From Streptomyces sp. TLI_146 (lineage in GTDB: Bacteria; Actinomycetota; Actinomycetes; Streptomycetales; Streptomycetaceae): a stretch of DNA of 64,000 nucleotides. The notes below the pieces were generated by a model that did not search any database, had not been told where the DNA came from, and saw only the letters and a list, made by a program, of their open reading frames with translations. The stretch spans positions 5,580,001-5,644,000 of the forward strand of contig NZ_PJMX01000001.1 in assembly GCF_002846415.1 (NCBI RefSeq). Reading direction: 5' to 3'. Made by a program: the position numbers and the translations under genes. Below, piece after piece: positions 51,100-61,100 of this stretch (position 1 is its first letter; the number at the start of each line of letters is the position of its first letter).

Positions 51100-51590
51100 G
51101 TCACCCCCTCGGCGCTGGTCCGCGGGCGCGGGCGGCGGGCGCCCGCCGGGGCGCTGCGCATCGTCGCGATCGCGCGCGTGCAGATCACCCGGACCCGCTC
51201 GGACGGCAGCCCGATCAGCGCGGCCACCTGCTCCTCGGCGACGCCCTCGGACAGCCGCAGCACCAGCACGATCCGCTCCTGCGGGGTGAGCCGGGCCAGG
51301 ACGCCCGTCGCCCGGTCGCGGTGGCGGTGGTGGCGCCAGGAGGTGCCGGCGAACCGGGCCACCAGCTCCTGGCGGGTGCGGTCGTACGGGTCCTCGCCGC
51401 GCTCGGGGTCCCAGCGCGCGTACGTCCGCGCCAGGGCGGCCGTCAGCAGGCGCCGGGCCCGCTCGTTGTGCTCCGGCGGCTCGCCGGTGAGCAGGGTGGC
51501 CGCATGCAGCAGCCGGCCCCCCGCGCCCGCCACGAACGCCTCGAACTCGCGGGCGCTGTGGCGCTGCCGTTCCGTCTGCCGCTCGCGCAT
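51096..51590 (-). CDS. ECF sigma-like protein with degenerate region 2
   Basis: The 164-residue protein resembles Streptomyces SigE-type ECF factors: EFEAFVAGAGGRLLHAATLLTGEPPEHNERARRLL, then ARTYARW, and a clear region 4 (RLTPQERIVLVLRLSEGVAEEQVAALIGLPSERVRVICTRAIATMR). Where the acidic core-binding patch of region 2 is expected, it reads EPPEHNERARR, so RNA polymerase binding may be weak. It overlaps the small membrane gene. Confidence 0.75.
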   Translation of the reverse strand: MRERQTERQRHSAREFEAFVAGAGGRLLHAATLLTGEPPEHNERARRLLTAALARTYARWDPERGEDPYDRTRQELVARFAGTSWRHHRHRDRATGVLARLTPQERIVLVLRLSEGVAEEQVAALIGLPSERVRVICTRAIATMRSAPAGARRPRPRTSAEGVT

Positions 51591-51621
51591 GGCCTCATAT
51601 GAAGCCCGTGCGCGCGGCAGG

Positions 51622-52125
51622 TCAAGAGGTCGGCGCCGCCGGGTCCTGGGCGGCCGACTGGCGGGCCGACAGAGCGGAGTTGAAGCGGGTCAGGAGGGTG
51701 CAGAAGGACTCCCGTTCCTCCTCGGACCAGCCGTCGGTCACCTGCGCCATGAGCTCGCGGCGCGAGGAGCGCACCTCTTCGAGGCGGGTCTGCCCGCGCG
51801 GGGACAGCTGGAGCACGACCGCGCGGCCGTCCTCCGGGTGCGAGGTCCGTTTCACCAGGCCCGTGTCGACGAGCGGGGCGACCTGACGGGTGACCGTCGA
51901 CGAGTCGATGCCCATGCCGGCGGCGAGCGCCTTGACGCCCATCGGGCCTTCCTGGTCCAGCCTGTTGAGCAGCAGATACGCCGCGCGGTCCATCGAGTTG
52001 CGGACCTGGCCGACGCCGCCGAGACGGGTCTGCTCCGCGCGGCGCGCGAAGATGGCCACCTGGTGCTGGAGGGCATCGAGGAGACCTGGGTCGAGATGGG
52101 AAGTCATGTCCTGAGTAGTGGGCAT
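51622..52125 (-). CDS. MarR-family transcriptional regulator
   Basis: This 167-residue winged-helix regulator shows RNSMDRAAYLLLNRLDQEGPMGVKALAAGMGIDSSTVTRQVAPLVDTGLVKRTSHPEDGRAVVLQLSPRG. Divergent from the threonine ammonia-lyase gene. ATG complementing 52123-52125; an inner ATG at 52107 is possible. A 16-bp palindrome at 52183-52198 in the shared promoter region may be its operator. Confidence 0.9.
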   Translation of the reverse strand: MPTTQDMTSHLDPGLLDALQHQVAIFARRAEQTRLGGVGQVRNSMDRAAYLLLNRLDQEGPMGVKALAAGMGIDSSTVTRQVAPLVDTGLVKRTSHPEDGRAVVLQLSPRGQTRLEEVRSSRRELMAQVTDGWSEEERESFCTLLTRFNSALSARQSAAQDPAAPTS

Positions 52126-52182
52126 GGCCGGGGCTCTCTCGTGCGGCGGTCGGTGTGGTGGGGGACAGAGTACGCGGCCGGA

Positions 52183-52198
52183 CCGGTACGCGTACCGG
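52183..52198. promoter_or_regulatory. 16-bp palindrome between MarR and ilvA
   Basis: CCGGTACGCGTACCGG is a perfect palindrome, 57 bp from the MarR start and 82 bp from the ilvA start. It may be a MarR operator. Confidence 0.5.
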
Positions 52199-52280
52199 CC
52201 CTGCGCAAAGCTGTGGACAACTGCCGGGAGGATCCGGCGCGGAGCGGCCGCCGGGCCCATGAGCTGCGAGACTTGCGGTC

Positions 52281-53510
52281 ATGAGCTTCAGTACGCCTGG
52301 CCCCTTGCGTCCCCTGATCCTCGATGACGTCCGCGGCGCGCAGAAGATGCTCGCGGGGGTCGCCAGGATGACCGCGATGGAGGGCTCCCGGCATCTGACG
52401 CAGCTGGTCGGCGCCCCGGTCCACCTCAAGTGCGAGAACCTCCAGCGCACCGGCTCCTTCAAGCTCAGGGGCGCCTACGTACGCATCGCGGGCCTGCGCC
52501 CCGAGGAGAAGGCGGCCGGGGTGGTGGCCGCCAGCGCGGGCAACCACGCGCAGGGAGTGGCGCTGGCCTCCTCGCTCCTGGGCGTGCGCTCCACGGTGTT
52601 CATGCCGGTCGGCGCGCCCCTGCCGAAGGTCGCCGCGACCCGGGAGTACGGCGCGGAGGTCGTTCTGCACGGCACGGTCGTCGACGAGACGCTGGCGGCG
52701 GCGGAGGCCTACGCGCGCGAGACGGGCGCGGTCTTCATCCACCCCTTCGACCACCCGGACATCGTCGCGGGCCAGGGCACGGTCGGTCTGGAGATCCTGG
52801 AGCAGTGCCCGGAGGTGCGCACGATCCTGGTCGGGATCGGCGGCGGCGGCCTGGCCGCGGGCATCGCGGTGGCGGTGAAGGCGGTCCGTCCCGACGTGAA
52901 GGTGATCGGCGTACAGGCGGCGGCCTCGGCGGCGTACCCGCCCTCGCTGGCCGCCGGGCACCCCGTGGCGATCGACCCGGCGCCGACGATGGCCGACGGG
53001 ATCAAGGTGGGACGGCCCGGGGACGTGCCGTTCGGGCTGATCCAGGAGCTGGTGGACGAGGTCCGCACGGTCACCGAGGACGAGCTGTCCAGCGCGCTGC
53101 TGCTCTGCCTGGAGCGGGCCAAGCTGGTCGTGGAGCCCGCCGGGGCGAGCCCGGTGGCGGCCCTGCTGAGCGATCCGGGGGCGTTCCGGGGCCCGGTGGT
53201 GGCGGTGCTGTCGGGCGGCAACGTGGACCCGGTGCTGCTCCAGCGGATCCTGCGGCACGGGATGGCGGCGGCCGGGCGCTATCTGAGCCTGCGGCTGCGC
53301 CTGCCGGACCGGCCGGGGGCGCTCGCGGCGCTTCTCAGGTCGTTGTCAGTGGTCGACGCTAACGTCCTCGATGTGAGCCACGTACGGACCGATCCAAGGC
53401 TCGGACTCACCGAAGTGGAGGTGGAGTTGCACCTGGAGACGAAGGGGCCGGAGCACTGCCTGGAGGTCGGGTCGGCGCTGCGGGAAGAGGGGTACCAGGT
53501 CATCTCCTGA
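52281..53510 (+). CDS. ilvA: threonine ammonia-lyase
   Basis: The 409-residue PLP enzyme deaminates L-threonine (and serine) to 2-oxobutanoate for isoleucine. Motifs: HLKCENLQRTGSFKLRGAYVR with the PLP-Lys, ASAGNHAQGVALAS, GIGGGGLAAGIA for the PLP phosphate loop, and SGGNVDP. A C-terminal ACT-like domain follows (LSLRLRLPDRPGALAALLRSLSVVDANVLDVSH), so allosteric control by amino acids is expected. ATG at 52281. Divergent from MarR. Confidence 0.93.
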   Translation: MSFSTPGPLRPLILDDVRGAQKMLAGVARMTAMEGSRHLTQLVGAPVHLKCENLQRTGSFKLRGAYVRIAGLRPEEKAAGVVAASAGNHAQGVALASSLLGVRSTVFMPVGAPLPKVAATREYGAEVVLHGTVVDETLAAAEAYARETGAVFIHPFDHPDIVAGQGTVGLEILEQCPEVRTILVGIGGGGLAAGIAVAVKAVRPDVKVIGVQAAASAAYPPSLAAGHPVAIDPAPTMADGIKVGRPGDVPFGLIQELVDEVRTVTEDELSSALLLCLERAKLVVEPAGASPVAALLSDPGAFRGPVVAVLSGGNVDPVLLQRILRHGMAAAGRYLSLRLRLPDRPGALAALLRSLSVVDANVLDVSHVRTDPRLGLTEVEVELHLETKGPEHCLEVGSALREEGYQVIS

Positions 53511-53578
53511 CCCCCTGCTGGGCACTCCCGGCCGGGGCCGGGTGCTGCCCGAACCGAAGTCGTCGTACCTCTTGAGTA

Positions 53579-53596
53579 AACGCGATACATCGCGTT
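53579..53596. promoter_or_regulatory. operator-like inverted repeat upstream of the ABC exporter operon
   Basis: AACGCGAT-AC-ATCGCGTT, perfect 8-nt arms with a 2-nt centre, 96 bp before the ATPase gene start. This arm structure is typical of TetR-type repressor sites. The gap 53511-53692 holds nothing else recognisable. Confidence 0.6.
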
Positions 53597-53692
53597 AGTC
53601 TGTGTTCCGCGCCACAGCTCCACCGGGCATCACCTGCCCGGCAAATCTAGGCTTTGTGTACGAAACGACACCCGACTCTGGGGGTACCCAAC

Positions 53693-54669
<977 letters not shown>

Positions 54670-54673
<4 letters not shown>

Positions 54674-55521
54674 CCGCCGTCGTCGAAACCCAGCACCTCA
54701 CGGCCCCGCAGCCGCGCGGCGGTGTCGTCCAGTCGGTCAACGACTCCCTGGTCGTGGCCAAGCGCAATCTGATCCGGATGATGCGCATCCCCGAGATGAT
54801 CATCTTCGGCCTGATCCAGCCGATCATGTTCGTGGTGCTGTTCAGCTACGTGTTCGGCGGCTCGGTCAGCATCGGCGGCTCACTGGACCCCAAGGGGTAC
54901 CGCGAGTTCCTGATGGCGGGCATCTTCGCCCAGACCGTCACCTTCGCCACGGCCGGCGCGGGCGCGGGCATCGCGGACGACATGCACAAGGGGCTCATCG
55001 ACCGGTTCCGCTCGCTGCCGATGGCCCGCGGCGCGGTCCTCACCGGCCGCACGCTGGCCGACCTGGTGCAGACGGCGCTGACCGTGGTGGTGCTCGCCGT
55101 CGTCGGCCTGCTGGTCGGCTGGCGCGTCCACAACGGCATCCCGAAGGCGCTCGGCGCGTTCGCGCTGCTGCTCCTGCTCGGGTACGCGTTCTCCTGGATC
55201 GGCGCCCTGATCGGCCTCTCGGTGCGTACGCCGGAGGCGGCCACCTCCGGCGGGCTGATCTGGCTCTTCCCGGTGACGTTCGTGTCCGGCGCGTTCGTCG
55301 CCACCTCCGGGATGACGCCGTGGCTGCGGCACGTCGCCGAGTGGAACCCGTTCAGCGCCACCGTCCAGGCCTGCCGGGACCTCTTCGGCAACCCCGGAGT
55401 GGTGCGGTCCGACGCCTGGCCGATGCAGCACCCCGTGATCGCCTCGCTGCTCTGGTCGCTGGTGATCATCGTGGTGTTCCGGACGCTCGCGGTGCGCAAG
55501 TACCGCTCGGCGACGGCCTGA
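54670..55521 (+). CDS. ABC-2 type exporter permease
   Basis: The 283-residue membrane protein has six helices of the ABC-2/DrrB type (MIIFGLIQPIMFVVLFSYVFGG, EFLMAGIFAQTVTFATAG, LADLVQTALTVVVLAVVGLL, ALGAFALLLLLGYAFSWIGAL, LIWLFPVTFVSGAFVATS and a last one near the end). Conserved MHKGLIDRFRSLPMARGAVLTGR lies between helices. GTG start overlaps the ATPase stop by 4 bp (GTGA), so the pair is coupled. Substrate unknown. Confidence 0.92.
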
Positions 55522-55590
55522 GGCACACGGGCGTACGCACACGGACACGTACGCACACGGAAACGCACGCATCCGGCCCGCCGTACACGG

Positions 55591-55632
55591 CGAAGCCCCC
55601 GGCCGCCCTTTCCAGGGCCGCCGGGGGCTTCG
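55591..55632. terminator. hairpin terminator between the ABC permease and greA
   Basis: Thirteen-nt perfect arms at 55591-55603 and 55620-55632 (CGAAGCCCCCGGC and its complement), loop 16 nt, between two convergent genes. Confidence 0.8.
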
Positions 55633-55650
55633 TTCCCGTACGGAAAGGGC

Positions 55651-56148
55651 TCAGCCCGTGTACGGCGTGGCCGCGAGGATCTTCACCGAGGCCTTGCGGC
55701 CGTTCGGCAGCTCGTACTCGGCGTCCTCGCCGATCTTCTTGCCGTTCACGCCGGAGCCGAGCGGGGACTGCGGCGAGTACGTCTCGATCTCCGTCGACGC
55801 GTACTCGCGCGAGGCGAGCAGGAACTCCAGGGTGTCGTCCTCGTCGCCGTCGAAGGCGATCGTGACGAGCATGCCGGGAGCCACCACGCCGTCCGCGGCG
55901 GGCGCCTCGCCCACCTTGGCGTGCTCCAGGAGCTGGGTCAGCTGGCGGACCCGGAGCTCCATCTTGCCCTGCTCCTCCTTGGCCGCGTGGTACCCGCCGT
56001 TCTCCCGGAGGTCACCCTCCTCACGGGCCGCCGCGATCTTTACGGCGATCTCCGTGCGCGCGGGACCAGACAGATACTCCAGCTCGGCCTTGAGCTGGTT
56101 GTACGCCTCCTGGGTCAGCCAGGTGACGTTGTCGCTGGTCTGGGTCAC
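55651..56148 (-). CDS. greA: transcription elongation factor GreA
   Basis: The 165-residue protein has the GreA coiled-coil with acidic tip (KIAAAREEGDLRENGGYHAAKEEQG) and the C-terminal FKBP-like domain (ETYSPQSPLGSGVNGKKIGEDAEYELPNGRKASVKIL). It rescues stalled RNA polymerase by stimulating cleavage of backtracked RNA. The GTG complementing 56146-56148 follows GAGGAGCACCT; upstream in-frame codons lack conservation. Confidence 0.95.
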   Translation of the reverse strand: MTQTSDNVTWLTQEAYNQLKAELEYLSGPARTEIAVKIAAAREEGDLRENGGYHAAKEEQGKMELRVRQLTQLLEHAKVGEAPAADGVVAPGMLVTIAFDGDEDDTLEFLLASREYASTEIETYSPQSPLGSGVNGKKIGEDAEYELPNGRKASVKILAATPYTG

Positions 56149-56369
56149 AGGTGCTCCTCGTCGGTACTGGGAATACAAGCGCATCGCCCTACCCAGAAGG
56201 ATGTGCCTTCTCGGGCGGGCGAAACCACGAGCCTAACAATTCAGGGCGCCAAGGGGGAGGACGAAAACCGTAGGGAAATCGTCGGCGCAGGTCAGCGCGG
56301 GCGAGGCCGGGTCGTCGACCGGCGGGGCCGCCGGGAGCGCGGCGCGCGCCCGAGCCGGGTCGGCCCGGG

Positions 56370-56771
56370 TCAGACCGACTTGCAGCCGACCAGGTCGACG
56401 GCGGTCGCCCGCGAGGTGGTCTGGACGGTGATCACCTCGTCGATACGGCCGCTCCGCTGCTCGAAGCGGACGTCCTTGCGGCCCACCTCGTCGCCGCCGG
56501 TCTCCAGGGCGCGCAGGGTGCAGACACCGGTCTCGCCCTTGTCCTTGCGCACTTCCAGATGGACCTCGACGGCCTTGGCGGAGACCACCTTGAACTTGAT
56601 GACCTCGGCCGACACGGACTGGCCGCCCACGTAGTCGTAGCCGATCCAGCCGACCACTCCCAGCAGGACGACGCCGAGGACCGAGCCGATGATCTTGAGC
56701 TTGCGGTCGGCGCGCTGGTCCGCGGTGCGCCCGTAGCGCCCCTCGGGAAGCGGTTGGCTTGCCGCGGCCAT
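56370..56771 (-). CDS. DUF4307 membrane protein
   Basis: The 133-residue protein has a cytoplasmic N-terminus (PEGRYGRTADQRADRKLK), one helix (IIGSVLGVVLLGVVGWIGYDYV) and a small extracytoplasmic domain (VEVHLEVRKDKGETGVCTLRALETGGDEVGRKDV, LVGCKSV) with two Cys able to form a disulfide. It is next to greA and mca in related actinobacteria. Function unknown. ATG complementing 56769-56771. Confidence 0.85.
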   Translation of the reverse strand: MAAASQPLPEGRYGRTADQRADRKLKIIGSVLGVVLLGVVGWIGYDYVGGQSVSAEVIKFKVVSAKAVEVHLEVRKDKGETGVCTLRALETGGDEVGRKDVRFEQRSGRIDEVITVQTTSRATAVDLVGCKSV

Positions 56772-56898
56772 GGTCGTCCTCCTGCTGCTGGGGGTGCCCG
56801 GAATTTTCCGCCCCCCGATTCGGTCACTATAGAAGCCGCCCATCGCGCCGGATCACAGAGGGCAACACCCAGGGCGCCGAATCACTGAGGATCTTGTC

Positions 56899-57780
56899 TT
56901 GACTGAGCAGCTGCGACTGATGGCCGTGCACGCCCACCCCGACGACGAGTCGAGCAAGGGCGCGGCCACCATGGCGAAGTATGTGTCCGAGGGGGTGGAC
57001 GTGCTGGTCGTGACCTGCACGGGAGGCGAGCGCGGCTCCATCCTCAACCCGAAGCTCCAGGGCGACAAGTACATCGAGGAGCACATCCACGAGGTGCGCA
57101 AGAAGGAGATGGACGAGGCCCGCGAGATCCTCGGGGTCAAGCAGGAGTGGCTGGGCTTCGTCGACTCCGGTCTGCCGGAGGGCGACCCGCTGCCGCCGCT
57201 GCCGGAGGGCTGCTTCGCCCTGGAGGACGTGGACAAGGCGGCGGGCGAGCTGGTCCGCAAGATCCGCGCCTTCCGTCCGCAGGTGATCACCACGTACGAC
57301 GAGAACGGTGGCTACCCGCACCCCGACCACATCATGACCCACAAGATCTCCATGGTGGCGTTCGACGGGGCGGGCGACACGGAGAAGTTCCCGGAGTCCG
57401 AGTTCGGCCCGGCGTACCAGCCGCAGAAGCTCTACTACAACCAGGGCTTCAACAAGCCGCGCACCCTGGCGCTGCACCACGCGCTGCTCGACCGGGGCAT
57501 GGAGTCCCCGTACGGCGAGTGGCTGGAGCGCTGGAAGGAGTTCGAGCGCGTCGAGCGCACGCTGACCACGCACGTTCCGTGCGGGGACTTCTTCGAGATC
57601 CGGGACAAGGCGCTGATCGCGCACGCCACCCAGATCGACCCCGACGGCGGCTGGTTCCGGGTTCCGATGGAGATCCAGAAGGACGTCTGGCCGACGGAGG
57701 AGTACGAGCTGGCGAAGTCGCTCGTGGACACTTCCCTCCCCGAGGACGACCTCTTCGCGGGCGTGCGCGAGAATGCCTGA
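56899..57780 (+). CDS. mca: mycothiol S-conjugate amidase
   Basis: This 293-residue zinc amidase cleaves mycothiol conjugates of toxins and antibiotics, releasing mercapturic acids for export. Zinc-site motifs: VHAHPDDESSKGAA and GYPHPDHIMTH. Also LVVTCTGGERGSILN, ITTYDENGG and the late HATQIDPDGGWF. It is the Mca and not the MshB type by the LHHALLD...ESPYGEWL region. Start is a TTG with GAGGAT upstream. The product fits the ABC exporter and mycothiol-using actinobacteria. Confidence 0.93.
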   Translation: MTEQLRLMAVHAHPDDESSKGAATMAKYVSEGVDVLVVTCTGGERGSILNPKLQGDKYIEEHIHEVRKKEMDEAREILGVKQEWLGFVDSGLPEGDPLPPLPEGCFALEDVDKAAGELVRKIRAFRPQVITTYDENGGYPHPDHIMTHKISMVAFDGAGDTEKFPESEFGPAYQPQKLYYNQGFNKPRTLALHHALLDRGMESPYGEWLERWKEFERVERTLTTHVPCGDFFEIRDKALIAHATQIDPDGGWFRVPMEIQKDVWPTEEYELAKSLVDTSLPEDDLFAGVRENA

Positions 57781-57781
57781 T

Positions 57782-58021
57782 ATGAGCGCAAGCCTGGCAC
57801 TGACGCACTTGGTCCCGCTGGCCAAGGACATCGACAACGACAAGGTGACGCCCGGCGTCCTCGGCTTCGTCGTCTTCGCGGCGCTGGCCGTGGGGGTGTG
57901 GCTGCTGATGAAGTCGATGAACCGGCACATGGGGAAGGTCGACTTCGAGGAGGCGCCCGAGCGGGGCGAGGCCCCGGCGGCCCCGGCCGCCTCGGGCAAG
58001 GGCAGCCCGAAGGAGGCGTAG
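57782..58021 (+). CDS. small single-helix membrane protein after mca
   Basis: The 79-residue protein has a membrane helix (VTPGVLGFVVFAALAVGVWLLMKSMNR) with an Ala/Pro/Glu-rich cytoplasmic tail. The start is 1 bp past the mca stop (or ATG at 57773 overlapping it), so it is co-transcribed with mca. Such a gene follows mca in other Streptomyces, as far as I recall. Function unknown. Confidence 0.75.
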   Translation: MSASLALTHLVPLAKDIDNDKVTPGVLGFVVFAALAVGVWLLMKSMNRHMGKVDFEEAPERGEAPAAPAASGKGSPKEA

Positions 58022-58042
58022 GGCTTCGCCCGGGCCCGGTTT

Positions 58043-58170
58043 TCGTCTGCGGGTCCGCTGTGGCTGGTCGCGCAGTTCCCCGCGCCCCTAAGGGGTGGGG
58101 TGGCTCGCGCCGGGGCGCTGGCTGCGGGCCGTGCTGGGTTGCTCGCGCAGTTCCCCGCGCCCCTGACGGG
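58043..58170. repeat. dispersed intergenic hairpin element R8
   Basis: CGTCTGCGGGTCC, TGGTCGCGCAGTTCCCCGCG, then a second copy (GGTTGCTCGCGCAGTTCCCC) with CCTGACGGGCGCGGGG. Two left-type arms and no long right-type arm. It separates the mca operon from the STAND gene. Confidence 0.7.
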
Positions 58171-58186
58171 CGCGGGGCTCCCGCCC

Positions 58187-61100
58187 CTACCGCCCCGCCC
58201 CCACCGGCACCCCCATCACCTCGCGGGAGTGCCGGGTCGGGACCATGCCCAGGTGCCAGGCCTGCCAGCCGTCCTCCAGCTCCACGCCGCGCTCCAGCAT
58301 CAGCGCGTACGCCTCCGCGCAGTCCTCCAGTTTGCCGTCGCGGGTGGCGTGGTGGGCGCGGATCAGCTGGGACAGCTCCTCCTGGGCCACCGCCGCCCCG
58401 ATCTCCGAGCCGCCCGCCGAGGCGTACGGCAGCAGGGTGCAGCGCAGGAAGCGGGCCCAGTCGCCGCCCCTGCGGTCCCCGTACGAGTCGAACAGCTCGA
58501 CCGCCTCGTCGCACAGCCGCAGCGCCTGGGGCGCGCGGTTGTTGCCCGCGTCGATCAGCGCCAGCTCCAGACAGGTCCAGCCCTCGCCGTGGGCGACCCC
58601 GATACGGTGGAAGTCGGCGCGGGCGTCGACCAGGAGCTGGCGGGCGAAGCCGGAGTTGCGCAGGTTGCCGGTCTGGGCGGCGCGCTGGTCCCGGGTGACC
58701 CGGCCGGAGTGGTGGCGGGCGCACGCCAGCCCGTACACGTCCCGCATCCGCGAGAACATCGTGCGGGCCCGCTCCAGCTCGCGGACCGCCTGGTCGCGGT
58801 CGCCGCGCTCCTCCAGGGCCTGGCCCAGGTAGTACAGCGTCCACGCCTCGCCGCGCGCGTCCTCCATCTCCCGGTGGCGCGACAGCGCCTGGCGCAGCCC
58901 GTCGACGGCCGGGTTCGGGTCGCCGTCCACCAGGCGGGCGCGGGCCAGCTGGGTCAGCGCCCAGGCCTCGCCGCGGCCGTCGCGGGTGCGGCCGTACAGA
59001 TCGAGCGCGGTGCGCAGCTCCTCGTCCGCGCGCGGCACGTCGCCCATCCGCAGACACACCTGGCCGAGCTGGAAGTGGGTCCAGGCCTCGCCGTGCAGCG
59101 ACTCGCCCTCGCGGTGCAGCGTGAGCGCCGTGTCCAGCAGGGTCAGCGCGTCCGCCAGGTTCGCCCGGTCGCGCTCGACCGCCGCCAGCGCGTGCAGCGA
59201 CCACGCCCGGTCCTCGTCCTGCGCGGGCGAGGACTGGAGCTCGATCGCCTCGCGCAGCCTGGCCGCGGCCTCGGTGAGGTTGCCCTGGTGGTGCAGGGTG
59301 ATGCCGAGCGAGCAGAGCGCGAGCGCCGCGCCCGCGTCGTTCTGCGCCTCCCGGTAGAGCCCGACGACCGACGACAATGTCGTACGGGCCGTGTCGAGCT
59401 CGCCCAGCTGGCGGGCCGCGATGCCGGTGCGCCACCGTACGGAACGCTCTAGCAGGCCCTGGTCGACGGCCTGGGAGAGCTCGCTGATCTCGCCCAGGCG
59501 GTAGAGGTCGCCGCGCAGCAGGCAGTAGTCGCACAGCGCGCCCAGCAGGTTGAGCACCGCCTGCTGGTTCACGTCCTCCGCGTCGCGCAGCGCGGCCGTG
59601 ATGAAGCTCGACTCGTCGTCCAGCCAGCGCAGGGCCGCGTCCAGCGAGGTGAAGCCGTGGCCGCCGAACTGCCCGGCGCGGGTGGAGAGTTTGCCGTCCA
59701 CCATACGGATCACCGCGTCGGCGAGGTCCGCGTAGTTCTGGATCAGCCGCTCCTGCGCGGCCGTGCGCTCGGCGGCCTCCTCCTCGTCCAGGAGCCGGGC
59801 CCGCGCGAAGGTCCGTACGGTGTCGTGCAGCCGGTAGCGGTCGGCGCGGACCTGCTCGATCAGGCCCGCCCGCGCCAGGTCGGCGAGCAGCCGGCCCGCC
59901 TCCGCCTCGCTCGTGGCGAGCAGCGCCGCGGCGGCCGCCGCGCCCAGCGAGGCGCGCCCGGCGAGCGCCAGCCGCCGCAGCAGTCTGCGCGGCTGCTCGG
60001 ACTGGTCGGTGTAGCGCAGCCACAGGGCCCGCTCGACGGGCGCCACCGGCCCGTACGCCCCGAGGTCGGCGGCGAGCGCCCGGGCGTCCCTCGACCCCAG
60101 CGAGGAGCCCGCGACCCGCAGCGCGAGCGGCAGCCCGCCGCACAACTCCCGTACGAGCACGCTCGCTTCGCCATCGTACGGTTCCTTGAAGTCCTCCTGG
60201 GCCGACTCGCGCAGCAGCTCCTCCGCGCCCGCCTCGTCCAGCGGCTCCACCGCCAGCTGGTGGACCCAGGCCGGGAAGTCGGCGGGCAGCTCCAGCGGGC
60301 GGGCGGCCGTCACCAGGACCAGGCTGTCGGACCGCTCGGGCACCAGGGTGCGCACCTGCTCGGCGTCCTGGGCGTCGTCCAGGATCACCGTGACCGGAAG
60401 GCCCGTCAGATGCTGGTGGTAGAGCTCGGCGAGCCGGCGCACCTGCTGGTCGGCCGAGGAGCTCGTCCGGGCTCTCGAATCCGCCTGGGCGGGGGAGACC
60501 CCCTTGCGGAAGAGCAGCTGCTCGCGGGGCGCGCCGAGCCGGTTCAGCAGGTGCAGCAGCGCGTCCCTTGTGGGCAGCGGCGTCTGGGCGCCGCCGCGCA
60601 GGTCCACCAGGCAGGCGCCCCGGAACTGGTCCCGCAGCTGGTGCGCGGCCCGGACGGCCAGGGTCGTGCGGCCCACGCCCGCCGGGCCGTGCAGCACCAC
60701 GACCGTGGGGCGGGTCTCGGTCGCGGCGCGCGCGGACTGCACCCATTGGGTGATCCTGCCGAGCTCCGCGCGCCGCCCCGCGAACGGCCCCTGCGGCTCG
60801 GGCAGATGGCCGAACGACTGCTCAAGGACCGAGCGGCGCCGGGCCGCCGCGCTCTTGTCGGTGCCGCGCAGCTGGGTGGGCACGGAGGCGTCGGCCTTCT
60901 TGCCGGTACGGGCCGCCGGTGCCGTCATGCGCTGCTGGTCCAGGAACGGGCGGATGCCCCGTACGTCCAGGGCCGTCAGCCACTGCAGGCGCAGCTGCTC
61001 GGCGCCGCCCGGCCGGCCGAGCTCGCCCGCGCGCCGGTGCGCGGCGGGCCAGTGCGCCGCCGTCACCCGCACGACGGTCGTCGCGGCCCCGGCGACGGCC

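Noticed and set aside
57435..60746. A 1103-residue minus-strand frame over the STAND and mca genes
   Set aside because: It is an Arg/Ala/Gly/Pro-rich shadow in another frame, with no domain; the STAND and mca frames carry all the motifs.
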